Part shown: one piece after another, positions 39,507-48,101 of the stretch
Layout of the letters: each line of letters begins with the position of its first letter
How positions within the stretch are numbered: the stretch's first letter is position 1
Assembly: GCF_014191505.1 (NCBI RefSeq)
Contig: NZ_JACHWS010000001.1
Location: 62,001 to 126,000 of the forward strand
Origin: Hoyosella altamirensis
Lineage (GTDB): Bacteria; Actinomycetota; Actinomycetes; Mycobacteriales; Mycobacteriaceae
Direction: 5' to 3'
Length of the DNA stretch: 64,000 bases
The notes under the pieces: generated by a model
Database searches by the model: none
Seen by the model: only the letters and a program-made list of their open reading frames with translations
Told to the model about the DNA's origin: nothing
Program-made: the position numbers and the translations under genes

Positions 39507-40673
39507 ATGAATGCGTTACCCCCGCTGGTAGCCCCGGCTGCTGAACTGACGCGCGATGACATCGCGCGGTACTCGCGGCACCTTCTGATCCCCGGGATCG
39601 GTGTCGGAGGTCAGCGCAGGCTGAAGAACGCGCGCGTACTCGTGATCGGCGCAGGTGGGCTCGGCTCGCCGGTTTTGATGTACCTCGCGGCTGCGGGCGC
39701 TGGCACGATCGGCATCGTCGAGTTCGACAGCGTCGAAATGTCGAACCTGCAGCGGCAGGTTATTCATGGCGAATCCGATCTGGGGCGGCCGAAGGGTGAG
39801 AGTGCCCGCGAGTCAATCCGGAATATCAATCCGCATGTCGAGGTGCGCTGGCACAACCTGCGTCTCGAGAATCGCAACGCGGTGAACATCTTCAGGCAGT
39901 ACGACCTGATTGTCGATGGAACAGACAACTTCGCGACCCGGTATCTGGTGAACGATGCGGCTGCGCTAGCTGGAAAGCCCTACGTATGGGGGTCGATCTT
40001 CCGGTTCGAAGGTCAGGTCTCAGTCTTCTGGGAGGACGCTCCGCACGGTCGCGGTGTCACCTACCGGGATCTGTTTCCCGATCCACCTGCACCGGGAACG
40101 GTGCCGTCTTGCGCCGAAGGGGGAGTGTTCGGTGCGCTGTGCGCGACGATCGGTTCCTTGATGGCGACGGAGGCGATCAAGCTCATTACCGGGACCGGTG
40201 ACCCGCTGCTGGGGCGCGTCCTCGTGTATGACGCGCTCGCAATGTCCTTCCGCTCACTTGGACTGCGGCGTGCGGCAGGCGCGCCGCGCATAACAGAACT
40301 GACGGATTACGAGGAGTTCTGCGGAACGGCGATCGCGCCCTCAGCGGGGGACAGCTCGATCGCGCCCACTGAGCTCGCGGACTTGCTCTCATCTGCTGCT
40401 CCGCCGGTGCTGATCGATGTCCGGGAGCGCACCGAATGGGAGATTGTCCGCATTGAGGGAGCTACATTGGTGCCGCACTCTGAGTTCGATTCGGGCGCGG
40501 CGCTCAGCCAGCTGCCGCAAGACCGGGAAGTTGTGCTCTATTGCAAGACCGGTGTCAGGTCCGCAGAGGCACTCGAAGCGCTGCATAAGGCTGGGCTGAA
40601 GAATGCGCGCCACCTTCGCGGGGGTCTGGCTGCGTGGGTGAAGCAAGTGGATCGCTCGTTGCCGATGTACTGA
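39507..40673 (+). CDS. moeZ: Adenylyltransferase/sulfurtransferase MoeZ
   Basis: A 388-residue fusion of an E1-like ThiF/MoeB domain (residues 1-260) and a rhodanese domain (about 290-385). It activates the C-termini of small sulfur carriers such as MoaD or CysO, and then sulfurates them. ATP-binding motifs are VIGAGGLGSPVLMYLAAAG and the Arg block LQRQVIHGESDLGRPK. The transthiolation-type Cys is in PSCAEGGVFG. The rhodanese active site is YCKTGVRSAEALEAL with Cys346. The protein is cytoplasmic and matches the Rv3206c position. ATG 39507 lies only 12 bases after the DUF3152 stop, so the pair may share a transcript. Confidence 0.92.
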   Translation: MNALPPLVAPAAELTRDDIARYSRHLLIPGIGVGGQRRLKNARVLVIGAGGLGSPVLMYLAAAGAGTIGIVEFDSVEMSNLQRQVIHGESDLGRPKGESARESIRNINPHVEVRWHNLRLENRNAVNIFRQYDLIVDGTDNFATRYLVNDAAALAGKPYVWGSIFRFEGQVSVFWEDAPHGRGVTYRDLFPDPPAPGTVPSCAEGGVFGALCATIGSLMATEAIKLITGTGDPLLGRVLVYDALAMSFRSLGLRRAAGAPRITELTDYEEFCGTAIAPSAGDSSIAPTELADLLSSAAPPVLIDVRERTEWEIVRIEGATLVPHSEFDSGAALSQLPQDREVVLYCKTGVRSAEALEALHKAGLKNARHLRGGLAAWVKQVDRSLPMY

Positions 40674-40746
40674 TCTACGGCAGCCGGGACCCGACACGGC
40701 CGCGGTCCTACCGGGTATCCACTGTTCAGAGGAGTAGGTTACGGTC

Positions 40747-41601
40747 GTGAGTTCCGCCCCGCCTCCAGACCATGTGCGCTCGACTTTCGGCTTGCGAGAA
40801 AAAGAACCCGTGTCATTGGGTGCGGATTGGGACGGTGGCTGGCGTTTCGGCGACGTTGTGTTGTCCCCGGTCGGAGATCATGCGCGCGCAGCGTGGTCCG
40901 CAAAAGTTCGCGAGACCTTGATGGTCGATGGCGCGCGCGTAGCCAAGCCGGTGCGTGCAACGGATGGGCGCTATGTGGTCTCGGGATGGCGTGCGGATAC
41001 CTTCATTGAAGGTTCTCCTGAACCTCGGCATGATGAGGTGGTGTCGCTCTCGGTCCGGTTGCATGCGGCGACGTCGCGGCTTGAAAAACCTCGATTCCTG
41101 ACGCAGCCTCCGGTAGCGCCTTTCTCAGATATCGACGTGTTTGTTGCCGCGGACCGTGCTGCGTGGGAGCCGGTGCCGTTGCGTGACCCGCGGCGTACGG
41201 GTCTGCTCGACATGTCGAAGGAAGGTGTGGAGGGAAGCCTCGCACTGCTCAAGCATCTAGCTGAGCAGCGCAAACCGGTGGAGTTGCCGACTCAGCTGGT
41301 CCACGGTGACCTGTTCGGAACGGTGCTGTTCGCTGAGACCGAGGCCCCGGGAATCACGGATATTACGCCGTACTGGCGACCGATTTCCTGGGCAGCTGCG
41401 GTTGTCGTGGTGGACGCCTTGTCCTGGGGTGGTGCGGACGAAGGTCTCGTCGAACGGTGGGATGCGATGCAGGAGTGGCCCCAGATGCTGCTTCGCGCAC
41501 TGATGTTCCGAGTTGCGGTCCATGCACTGCACCCGCGTTCAACGCCGCCGGCTCTCGTCGCGATAGAGCGGACCGCCGAGCAGATTCTAGCTACTCTCTA
41601 G
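40747..41601 (+). CDS. Kinase-fold protein of the TIGR02569/Rv3205c family
   Basis: A 284-residue protein starting from GTG 40747. It has an aminoglycoside-phosphotransferase-like core: LVHGDLFGTVLF marks the catalytic-loop region and ITDITPYWRP the following metal-loop region. The expected Asn of HGDxxxxN is absent, with Val in its place. The remaining Trp-rich, beta-alpha region and length match an actinobacterial family annotated as TIGR02569, found beside moeZ. With a key residue missing, ordinary phosphotransfer is doubtful. Convergent with the GntR gene, four bases apart. Confidence 0.82.
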   Translation: MSSAPPPDHVRSTFGLREKEPVSLGADWDGGWRFGDVVLSPVGDHARAAWSAKVRETLMVDGARVAKPVRATDGRYVVSGWRADTFIEGSPEPRHDEVVSLSVRLHAATSRLEKPRFLTQPPVAPFSDIDVFVAADRAAWEPVPLRDPRRTGLLDMSKEGVEGSLALLKHLAEQRKPVELPTQLVHGDLFGTVLFAETEAPGITDITPYWRPISWAAAVVVVDALSWGGADEGLVERWDAMQEWPQMLLRALMFRVAVHALHPRSTPPALVAIERTAEQILATL

Positions 41602-41605
41602 ATCC

Positions 41606-42280
41606 CTACCCGATGTTTTTCAGCACGCTGGCGAGGAACTGCTGAGCCTCCCGGCTCGCCTCCCCCGGATCGCCCGCGATGATTGCCCGGACCAGCCTGG
41701 CATGCTCGGGGTCATAATGGGTCTCGGCCAGCCCGTGGTATTCGAGGTGATAGTGAATCGACGACTTGATAATCGGTACGAGCGAGTCGTAAAACTCCAG
41801 GTAGAGGGCGTTGTGGCTGGCGGCGACGATCGCGCGGTGCAGATCGACGTCGACCTCGATCGCGCGATCGAAGTCGCCCGCGGCGTTAAGTCGTGTGCGT
41901 TCGTCTAGAAGCCGCTGCAAGGTAGCGATGTCGTGGTCATCCCGGCGTATCGCGGCGAGGGCCGCGGCGGTCACGTCCAGGGCCTGCCGCAGCTCGACGA
42001 CGTCACGTTCCGCCGCATCCGCTAGGTGTTTCGACAGCGCTCCAGTGACATCAGAGGCGGAGAGGACGTACGTACCCGAGCCCTGACGTCGCTGCAGCAT
42101 CCCGGCATGGACAAGCGCCTGTACGGCTTCACGAACCGTGTTCCGCCCAGTTCCGGTCAGTTCAGATAGTTCGGGTTCAGTAGGGATGCGCCTGCCGACT
42201 GGCCACGCCCCGGAGGTGATCTGCTCGCGGAGCATGTCAGTCACTTGCGAAATCAGGCTTTGTCGCTGCACGTGTCGCAC
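41606..42280 (-). CDS. GntR-family regulator, FadR (FCD) subtype
   Basis: A 224-residue repressor/activator with an N-terminal winged helix (residues 8-75: VTDMLREQITSGAWPVGRRI, TEPELSELTGTGRNTVREAV, QALVHAGMLQRRQGSGTYVL) and a C-terminal FCD helical domain. The latter has metal/ligand-binding residues in EVDVDLHRAIVAASHN and DPEHARLVRAIIAGD. Divergent from the CynX-type transporter, with the palindrome CATAGG-GTCAT-CCTATG (42331-42347) between. Together these suggest it controls the transporter, and possibly the nitrogen genes downstream. FCD proteins usually sense organic acids; the ligand here is unknown. Confidence 0.87.
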   Translation of the reverse strand: MRHVQRQSLISQVTDMLREQITSGAWPVGRRIPTEPELSELTGTGRNTVREAVQALVHAGMLQRRQGSGTYVLSASDVTGALSKHLADAAERDVVELRQALDVTAAALAAIRRDDHDIATLQRLLDERTRLNAAGDFDRAIEVDVDLHRAIVAASHNALYLEFYDSLVPIIKSSIHYHLEYHGLAETHYDPEHARLVRAIIAGDPGEASREAQQFLASVLKNIG

Positions 42281-42330
42281 CGGTGCCTCCTGACGGTGTG
42301 CTGTGTGGCTCAGAATACGTTGCCGATGTT

Positions 42331-42347
42331 CATAGGGTCATCCTATG
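42331..42347. promoter_or_regulatory. Palindromic candidate GntR operator
   Basis: CATAGG (42331-42336) and CCTATG (42342-42347) are exact inverted copies with a 5-base spacer, 51 bases upstream of the GntR start and 39 bases before the transporter GTG. An outer GTTCAT/ATGAAC pair (42328-42333 and 42353-42358) overlaps it. The position in the divergent promoter fits an operator. Confidence 0.5.
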
Positions 42348-42385
42348 ATTTGATGAACCCATCCTTTTTGCCTAGGGAGAGACCT

Positions 42386-43678
42386 GTGCCTCCATTCGTT
42401 CCGGCCGAAGCAGTTGCGAGCGACGCTTCCCGCATCGAGGTTGCCGACGCGGCAATCGTGCGTGGAGTGCGCGAGCATCTGTGGCGCGGACGTCTGCTGG
42501 TATTCGCTGGGCTCCTTCTCGCCGCTTTTACACTCCGCCTAGCAGTGACGTCGCTGACGCCGTTGCTCGCCGACATCGGTTCGGCAGTGGGCTTCGGTGC
42601 CGTAATGGCCGGAGTATTCGGCATGATGCCGCCGACGATGTTTGCGGTAGCAGGTCTTCTGACCCCAGCGGTGATGGTGCGTATCGGCCTTGAGCGGACG
42701 GCGCTGCTGTCAGTGGTGCTCTCAACGCTAGGCCTCGCTGTCCGGCCCCTCGCCGGGCACGTCACCCCGATGCTTCTGCTCACCGCGATAGCACTGATGG
42801 GGATGGGTATCGGTAATGTCGTCCTGCCTCCGCTGGTCAAGCGTTACTTTTCCGACCGCATCGCGCTCATGTCCACGCTGTACATCAGCTTTGTGCAACT
42901 CGGCACGGTCATTCCCGCGGTCATGGCGATCCCAGTCGCCGACGCGGTCGGCTGGAGGTTCTCGCTGGGCATGTGGGCTGCGGTCGCGGCGGCCGCAGTT
43001 TTGCCCTGGATAAGCCTGACTCGACGCACGCGGGTTCAGCGCACGGCTGCTGCGGGGGCTGTGAGCGTGGCCGGTGACGGCCAGGTCTGGCGGTCGCCAC
43101 TCGGATGGGGCCTCGCGGTCATGTTCGGAATGACAGCGCTCATGACGTACACCTTTTTGACCTGGCTCCCGACGATGCTTATGGACTTCGGCATCAGCCG
43201 GGGTGATGCCGGAACGCTGTTTGGTGTTTTCATTTTGGCCGGCCTGGTGGGTGTGCTTGTCATGCCGACTCTGACGACACGGATGGCTAACCCATATCCG
43301 TTGGTGGCTGGATGCATGAGCGTCATTGTTGCGGGAATGGCCGGGCTGCACTTCGCGCCACTGCACGGCACTATTATCTGGATCGTGCTGCTCGGCCTCG
43401 GGCCGTCGACGTTCCCCATGTCGCTGACGCTGATCAACCTGCGGTCCCGAACGGACGTTGGCGCAGCCAGGCTGTCGGGATTTGCGCAAGGGTTTGGCTA
43501 CGCGCTCGCGTGCATCGGACCGTTCGGCGTCGGAGTTCTGCACGAACTGACCGGAGGATGGACTGTGCCCTTCGCAGCGCTCGCGGGAGTTGTTGTGATC
43601 ACCCTCATAGCCGCACGTCACGTATGCGCCCCACGTGTGATTGAAGACACGTGGAGGCGTCCGATCTTCACCCACTGA
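42386..43678 (+). CDS. MFS transporter, CynX/NimT (cyanate-type) family
   Basis: A 430-residue major facilitator protein with about 12 hydrophobic helices, starting after a 30-residue soluble lead. Landmark segments are LRLAVTSLTPLLADIGSAVG, LMGMGIGNVVLPPLVKRYFS and MYISFVQLGT-like stretches in the N-half, and LRSRTDVGAARLSGFAQGFG in the C-half. This is the pattern of the CynX/NimT (cyanate, 2-nitroimidazole) family. GTG 42386 follows GGGAGA at 42375-42380 by 5 bases and is clearly better than the upstream frame. Beside narK-nirBD it may export or import a small nitrogen compound; the substrate is not known. Its control by the divergent GntR protein is inferred. Confidence 0.85.
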   Translation: MPPFVPAEAVASDASRIEVADAAIVRGVREHLWRGRLLVFAGLLLAAFTLRLAVTSLTPLLADIGSAVGFGAVMAGVFGMMPPTMFAVAGLLTPAVMVRIGLERTALLSVVLSTLGLAVRPLAGHVTPMLLLTAIALMGMGIGNVVLPPLVKRYFSDRIALMSTLYISFVQLGTVIPAVMAIPVADAVGWRFSLGMWAAVAAAAVLPWISLTRRTRVQRTAAAGAVSVAGDGQVWRSPLGWGLAVMFGMTALMTYTFLTWLPTMLMDFGISRGDAGTLFGVFILAGLVGVLVMPTLTTRMANPYPLVAGCMSVIVAGMAGLHFAPLHGTIIWIVLLGLGPSTFPMSLTLINLRSRTDVGAARLSGFAQGFGYALACIGPFGVGVLHELTGGWTVPFAALAGVVVITLIAARHVCAPRVIEDTWRRPIFTH

Positions 43679-43687
43679 CACAGCGGC

Positions 43688-43703
43688 GAAACACGGAAGA
43701 AAC
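43688..43703 (+). promoter_or_regulatory. GlnR-like motif in the narK leader
   Basis: GAAAC (43688-43692) and GAAAC (43699-43703) are separated by six bases, fitting the AC-n9-AC pattern of actinobacterial GlnR sites. It lies 118 bases upstream of narK. Only one half of a full GTnAC-type box is seen, so the call is tentative. GlnR is the usual nitrogen regulator of nir and nar genes in these bacteria. Confidence 0.35.
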
Positions 43704-43820
43704 CCTCACGGGGCAGGATTTGTCCAGGTGAGGAGATTTTGACGGTGCAGTCATCTAGGGCAGCACCGTCGCAACACCCAATTCCTACATTGAGGTCTCC
43801 ACACTAGAAAGGGGACCGCG

Positions 43821-45296
43821 ATGACGCTCGTGAGCGAACGACCCGCACCAGAGCCAGGGGCGGAAGAGACCGCCGCAGCGGCTCACCGCAAAGGACGCTG
43901 GATTGACCACTGGGAGCCAGAGAACCCCGACTTCTGGGAGAAGAAGGGCAAGAAGGTTGCCAAGCGCAACCTGATGTTCTCGGTTTTTGCCGAGCATCTC
44001 GGCTTCAACGTGTGGGTGCTCTACAGCATCCTTGTCACGCAGATGGGCAATGCAGGGTTCGCGTTCATGCAGGGCGATGCGGCTGTCAACAATGCCCTAA
44101 TCCTGATCTCGGTCCCGGTCATCGTCGGCGCAATTCTCCGAATCCCGTACACCTTCGCTGTATCGAAATTTGGTGGGCGTGGCTTCACCACTTTCAGCGC
44201 GGGGATGCTGCTGATTCCGACAATTGGTCTGGCGGTCGCGTTCAGTCAGCCGTCCACGCCGATGTGGGTGTTCGTGGTCCTAGCCGCTCTCACGGGTTTC
44301 GGTGGCGGCAACTTCTCGTCGTCGATGACCAACATCTCCTTTTTCTTCCCGGAGAGCAAGAAGGGTGCCGCCCTGGGCATCAACGCAGCTGGCGGAAACC
44401 TCGGTGTAGCGGTCACGCAGCTCGCGATGCCGCTGGTGATCACGGGAGCCTTGCTGTTCACCGCGCAGGATGAGGGCGGCTACCGATTCGCCCTCACCGT
44501 GGCAGCTCTCTTCTGGGTGCCGTTCGTCCTCGTCGCTGCAATCGGTGCGTGGACCCGCATGGACAGCATCAGCGGCGCAAAGCCGGATGGTGACTCGTAC
44601 CCACGCGCAATGAAGAACAAGCACACCTGGATCATGGCCTTTCTGTACATCGGAACCTTCGGTTCGTTCGTTGGGTTCTCATTCGCGTTCCCGACGCTGC
44701 TCCGTGCCTACTTCCCTGAACTGCAGAACGTCGGATGGATGGTCGCGCTCGGCAATCTCGCCTTCATCGGTGCGCTCGTCGGCTCGTTCGCGCGCCCAGC
44801 GGGCGGCTGGTTCGCTGACAAAGTGGGTGGCGCGAAGCTCACCTTCTTCGTCTTCGTAGGTCTGTCTGTGAGCATCGCGGCAGTGATGGGATCGCTCGCG
44901 CTCGAAAGCTTCCCGCTGTACCTCATTTCCTTCATCGCACTCTTCATCATTACCGGCGTGGGCAACGGATCGACCTACCGCATGATTCCGATGATCTTCA
45001 GCGCGAGCGTGCGGCATCGTGCTGAGTCAGAAGGCATCAGCATGGAGAAGTCGCTCGCATCAGCGAAACGCCAGGCTGGTGCAGCAATTGGCGTCATTGG
45101 AGCAGTCGGCGCTTTCGGTGGCTTCCTGCTGCAGCAGGCGCTTCGCTTGTCCAACGTGCACCTCGGCACAATGGCTCCAGCTTTCTGGACTTACGCGGTG
45201 ATCTTCCTGGTCATGGCCAGCGTGACGTGGTGGTACTACCTGCGCTCTTCATTCGCAATCTCGCGCGCACCGAGCCTGGCCCACGCCAACGTCTAG
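43821..45296 (+). CDS. narK: Nitrate/nitrite transporter NarK
   Basis: A 491-residue MFS transporter of the NNP family. A 55-residue soluble lead with WIDHWEPENPDFWEKKG begins the protein, then 12 predicted helices. The NNP signature segments are AAGGNLGVAVTQLAMP and FALTVAALFWVPF, plus the C-half GNGSTYRMIP signature. It imports nitrate or nitrite, or exchanges them. ATG 43821 follows AAAGGGGA. The assimilatory nitrite reductase nirBD follows, implying nitrite uptake, or nitrate use via a reductase elsewhere. No nitrate reductase gene is in the window. The leader contains a GlnR-like half-site. Confidence 0.94.
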   Translation: MTLVSERPAPEPGAEETAAAAHRKGRWIDHWEPENPDFWEKKGKKVAKRNLMFSVFAEHLGFNVWVLYSILVTQMGNAGFAFMQGDAAVNNALILISVPVIVGAILRIPYTFAVSKFGGRGFTTFSAGMLLIPTIGLAVAFSQPSTPMWVFVVLAALTGFGGGNFSSSMTNISFFFPESKKGAALGINAAGGNLGVAVTQLAMPLVITGALLFTAQDEGGYRFALTVAALFWVPFVLVAAIGAWTRMDSISGAKPDGDSYPRAMKNKHTWIMAFLYIGTFGSFVGFSFAFPTLLRAYFPELQNVGWMVALGNLAFIGALVGSFARPAGGWFADKVGGAKLTFFVFVGLSVSIAAVMGSLALESFPLYLISFIALFIITGVGNGSTYRMIPMIFSASVRHRAESEGISMEKSLASAKRQAGAAIGVIGAVGAFGGFLLQQALRLSNVHLGTMAPAFWTYAVIFLVMASVTWWYYLRSSFAISRAPSLAHANV

Positions 45297-45330
45297 CTTG
45301 GCGCCGTACAACCCCCAACTCGGTATGACG

Positions 45331-45393
45331 ATCCGGTATCTGGGCGCAGCGTGGGATTTGCTTCTTGCGTTCCCATGCACCCAGATGCCGGAT
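45331..45393 (+). ncRNA. Long hairpin between narK and nirB (terminator, attenuator or RNA element)
   Basis: In RNA, 45331-45344 pairs with 45380-45393 over 14 bp including one G-U. An internal asymmetric loop (CGCA opposite A) follows. Then 45349-45356 pairs with 45371-45378 over 8 bp (one G-U) around a 14-base loop. The whole 22-bp structure lies in the 273-base gap between narK (stop 45296) and nirB (start 45570). G-U pairs in both stems suggest an RNA function. It may end narK transcription, tune nirB readthrough, or be a leader element. A protein-coding reading of the region has no support. Confidence 0.5.
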
Positions 45394-45569
45394 TTGGAGG
45401 CACAGCCGGTGACGATTCCTGCAGTGAGATCAGTAGCTGTGCGGCGCCGGCTCCCTGTGGTGGCGCACAGCCCGTGCGGATGGCTTAAAAAGGGCGACCC
45501 GGACGCGAAACAGGGAGGTAACGAAGCGTCCATACCGTTAGAACATCAGCACCAAGAAGGAGCGGCATG

Positions 45570-48101
45570 ATGCAGAAGAAGGTCGTTGTTGTCGGCCATG
45601 GAATGGTCGGACACCGATTCGTCGAGGCGCTCCGGGCACGTGATGATCGGGGCGAGTGGACAGTCACGGTTCTTTGCGAAGAGCCGGAAGCGGCGTATGA
45701 CCGCGTTGCTCTGTCGTCCTATGTGAACACCTGGGATCCGAAGGAACTCGCTCTCGCCGGTAATGACTATCCGGACGATGTGAACGTCGACGTCCGTCTC
45801 GGCTCAACTGGTGTCAAGATCGACCGCACCGCGCATACGGTGACCACGAGCACGGGTGACACCCTCAGCTACGACAAGCTCGTCCTCGCAACCGGTTCGT
45901 ACGCCTTCGTTCCGCCGGTTCCGGGCAAGGACTCGCGAAACTGCTTCGTGTACCGCACGCTCGACGACTTGGACAAGATCAAGGCAGCGGCGGAGACAGC
46001 CTCTGCGGGCGGCGGTGTTGGTGTCGTGGTGGGTGGTGGCCTGCTCGGTCTCGAAGCGGCGAACGCGCTCAAATTGCTGGGACTCACTCCACATGTCGTC
46101 GAGCTTGCGCCCAGGCTGATGCCGCTGCAGGTCGATGAGGGTGGCGGCGCGCTGCTGAAGAACCTGGTAACGGATCTGGGTCTCACGATTCACACTGGGG
46201 TTTCAACCGCCGCCATCAACGAGAAAGAAGACGGCTCCCTCACGGTCGAGCTGTCCGACGGCGCAACAATCGACGCATCACTGCTGGTCTTCTCGGCTGG
46301 TGTGCGCCCCCGCGACGAACTGGCGCGGACCGCAGGGCTTGACGTCGGCGAACGCGGCGGGGTCATCACCGGTCTCGAATGCCAAACCTCAGACCCGGAC
46401 ATCTACGCGATTGGTGAGGTCGCGGCGATCGAGGGCCGTTGCTACGGGCTCGTCGGCCCCGGCTACGCCACCGCAGAGGTTGTCGCCGACCGACTGCTCG
46501 GCGGCGACGCCGAATTCCCCGGCGCGGACCTCTCGACCAAACTCAAACTGCTGGGCGTCGATGTGGCGAGTTTCGGCGATGCCTTCGCTCAGACGCCGGG
46601 AGCTCTTGAGGTTGTTTTCAGCAACCCCGCTGCCGGAACCTACGCGAAGATCGTCGTCTCAGATGACGCGAAAACGCTCCTTGGCGGCATCCTTGTCGGT
46701 GACGCGAGCTCCTACGCGACCCTTCGGCCGATGGTCGGCCGCGAACTGCCTGGCGACCCCGCTGCGATGATCGCGCCAGCCGGTGGCAGCGCCGAAATCG
46801 GCGCAGGCGCGCTTCCCGATGATGCCCAGATCTGCTCGTGCAACGCCGTCACCAAAGGCGACATTTGCCGAGCCATCGCGGACGGCGCGTGCGACATCGC
46901 GGCCGTGAAAGGCTGCACCAACGCAGGCACCTCTTGCGGAGGCTGCCTCCCGCTCGTGAAGAAACTGCTCGCAGATTCTGGAGTGGAGCTGTCGAAGGCG
47001 CTGTGTGAGTGCTTTGCACATTCACGTGCTGAGCTGTTCCAGATCGTGCAGAGCACTGGAATCCGCACATTCTCGAAGCTCATCGACAAGCATGGCGACG
47101 GCAGCAGAGGCTGTGACATCTGCAAGCCAACGGTGGCATCGATTCTGGCCTCCACCAGCAGCGATCATATCCTTGACGGTGAACAAGCCTCCCTTCAGGA
47201 CACCAACGATCACTTCCTCGCGAACCTGCAGAAGAACGGCACGTATTCAGTTGTCCCGCGCATGCCAGGCGGTGAGGTAACTGCAGACCAGCTAATCGTT
47301 ATCGGTGAGGTGGCGAAGGAATTTGACCTCTATGTCAAAGTCACCGGTGGTCAGCGGATCGATATGTTCGGTGCTCGCGTTGAGCAGTTGCCCGCGATCT
47401 GGAAGCGACTCGTAGAAGCGGGGATGGAATCCGGCCACGCCTACGGGAAGTCGCTGCGAACGGTAAAGAGCTGCGTGGGTTCCTCGTGGTGCCGATACGG
47501 GCAGCAGGATTCCGTGAAAATGGCCGTTGACCTCGAGAAGCGCTACCGCGGCCTCCGCTCTCCGCACAAACTGAAGCTGGCGGTTTCCGGTTGCGCCCGT
47601 GAATGCGCTGAGGCCCGCGGCAAGGACGTGGGAGTCATCGCGACGGAAAAGGGATGGAATCTCTACGTCGGCGGAAACGGCGGTCAAACGCCGAAGCACG
47701 CTGAACTGCTGGCGGGCGATCTCGACGACCACACGCTGATCAAATACATCGATCGGTATCTGATGTTCTACATCCGCACCGCCGACCGGTTGCAGCGCAC
47801 CGCGCCGTGGCAGGAGAGCCTCGAGGGTGGACTGGACTACCTCAAGCGGGTCATTTGCGAGGACAGCCTCGGCATCGCCGCCGAACTCGAAGCGGCAATG
47901 GAAAGGCACGTGGCTGGCTACAAGGACGAGTGGGCCGGTGTGCTCGAAGACCCGCAGAAGCTTTCGCGCTTCGTATCGTTCGTCAACGCGCCGTCTGAGC
48001 CAGATCCCCTGGTTCAGTTCGCCGAGTCTGATGGGCGCAAGATCCCCGTGACCTTGGGGATGCCAGCAATGCCCGAAACTGCGACAACAGGGGTGAAATG
48101 A
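45570..48101 (+). CDS. nirB: Nitrite reductase [NAD(P)H], large subunit
   Basis: An 843-residue cytoplasmic assimilatory nitrite reductase that makes ammonium. It has an FAD/NAD(P)H reductase domain (KKVVVVGHGMVGHRFVEAL; GVVVGGGLLGLEAANALK; SDPDIYAIGEVAAIEG). A BFD-type 2Fe-2S domain has CxC at 422/424 and CxxC at 456/459. A siroheme-4Fe4S domain has Cys635, Cys641, Cys675 and Cys679 (CVGSSWCRYG and SGCARECAEARG). AAGGAG at 45557-45562 favours ATG 45570 over 45567. nirD, a HemD-like fusion and the siroheme chelatase follow, supplying the cofactor. Hairpin 45331-45393 precedes the gene. Confidence 0.95.
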   Translation: MQKKVVVVGHGMVGHRFVEALRARDDRGEWTVTVLCEEPEAAYDRVALSSYVNTWDPKELALAGNDYPDDVNVDVRLGSTGVKIDRTAHTVTTSTGDTLSYDKLVLATGSYAFVPPVPGKDSRNCFVYRTLDDLDKIKAAAETASAGGGVGVVVGGGLLGLEAANALKLLGLTPHVVELAPRLMPLQVDEGGGALLKNLVTDLGLTIHTGVSTAAINEKEDGSLTVELSDGATIDASLLVFSAGVRPRDELARTAGLDVGERGGVITGLECQTSDPDIYAIGEVAAIEGRCYGLVGPGYATAEVVADRLLGGDAEFPGADLSTKLKLLGVDVASFGDAFAQTPGALEVVFSNPAAGTYAKIVVSDDAKTLLGGILVGDASSYATLRPMVGRELPGDPAAMIAPAGGSAEIGAGALPDDAQICSCNAVTKGDICRAIADGACDIAAVKGCTNAGTSCGGCLPLVKKLLADSGVELSKALCECFAHSRAELFQIVQSTGIRTFSKLIDKHGDGSRGCDICKPTVASILASTSSDHILDGEQASLQDTNDHFLANLQKNGTYSVVPRMPGGEVTADQLIVIGEVAKEFDLYVKVTGGQRIDMFGARVEQLPAIWKRLVEAGMESGHAYGKSLRTVKSCVGSSWCRYGQQDSVKMAVDLEKRYRGLRSPHKLKLAVSGCARECAEARGKDVGVIATEKGWNLYVGGNGGQTPKHAELLAGDLDDHTLIKYIDRYLMFYIRTADRLQRTAPWQESLEGGLDYLKRVICEDSLGIAAELEAAMERHVAGYKDEWAGVLEDPQKLSRFVSFVNAPSEPDPLVQFAESDGRKIPVTLGMPAMPETATTGVK

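Noticed and set aside
42245-42385. N-terminal extension of the CynX-type transporter
   Set aside because: It overlaps the GntR start and the palindrome; GTG 42386 has a well-spaced GGGAGA.
45400-45566. GlnR site in front of nirB
   Set aside because: GTAAC at about 45516 lacks a second AC at the right distance.
45298-45570. A 90-residue open frame between narK and nirB
   Set aside because: It has no ribosome site, unlikely composition and it spans the two-stem hairpin; it looks like untranslated leader.
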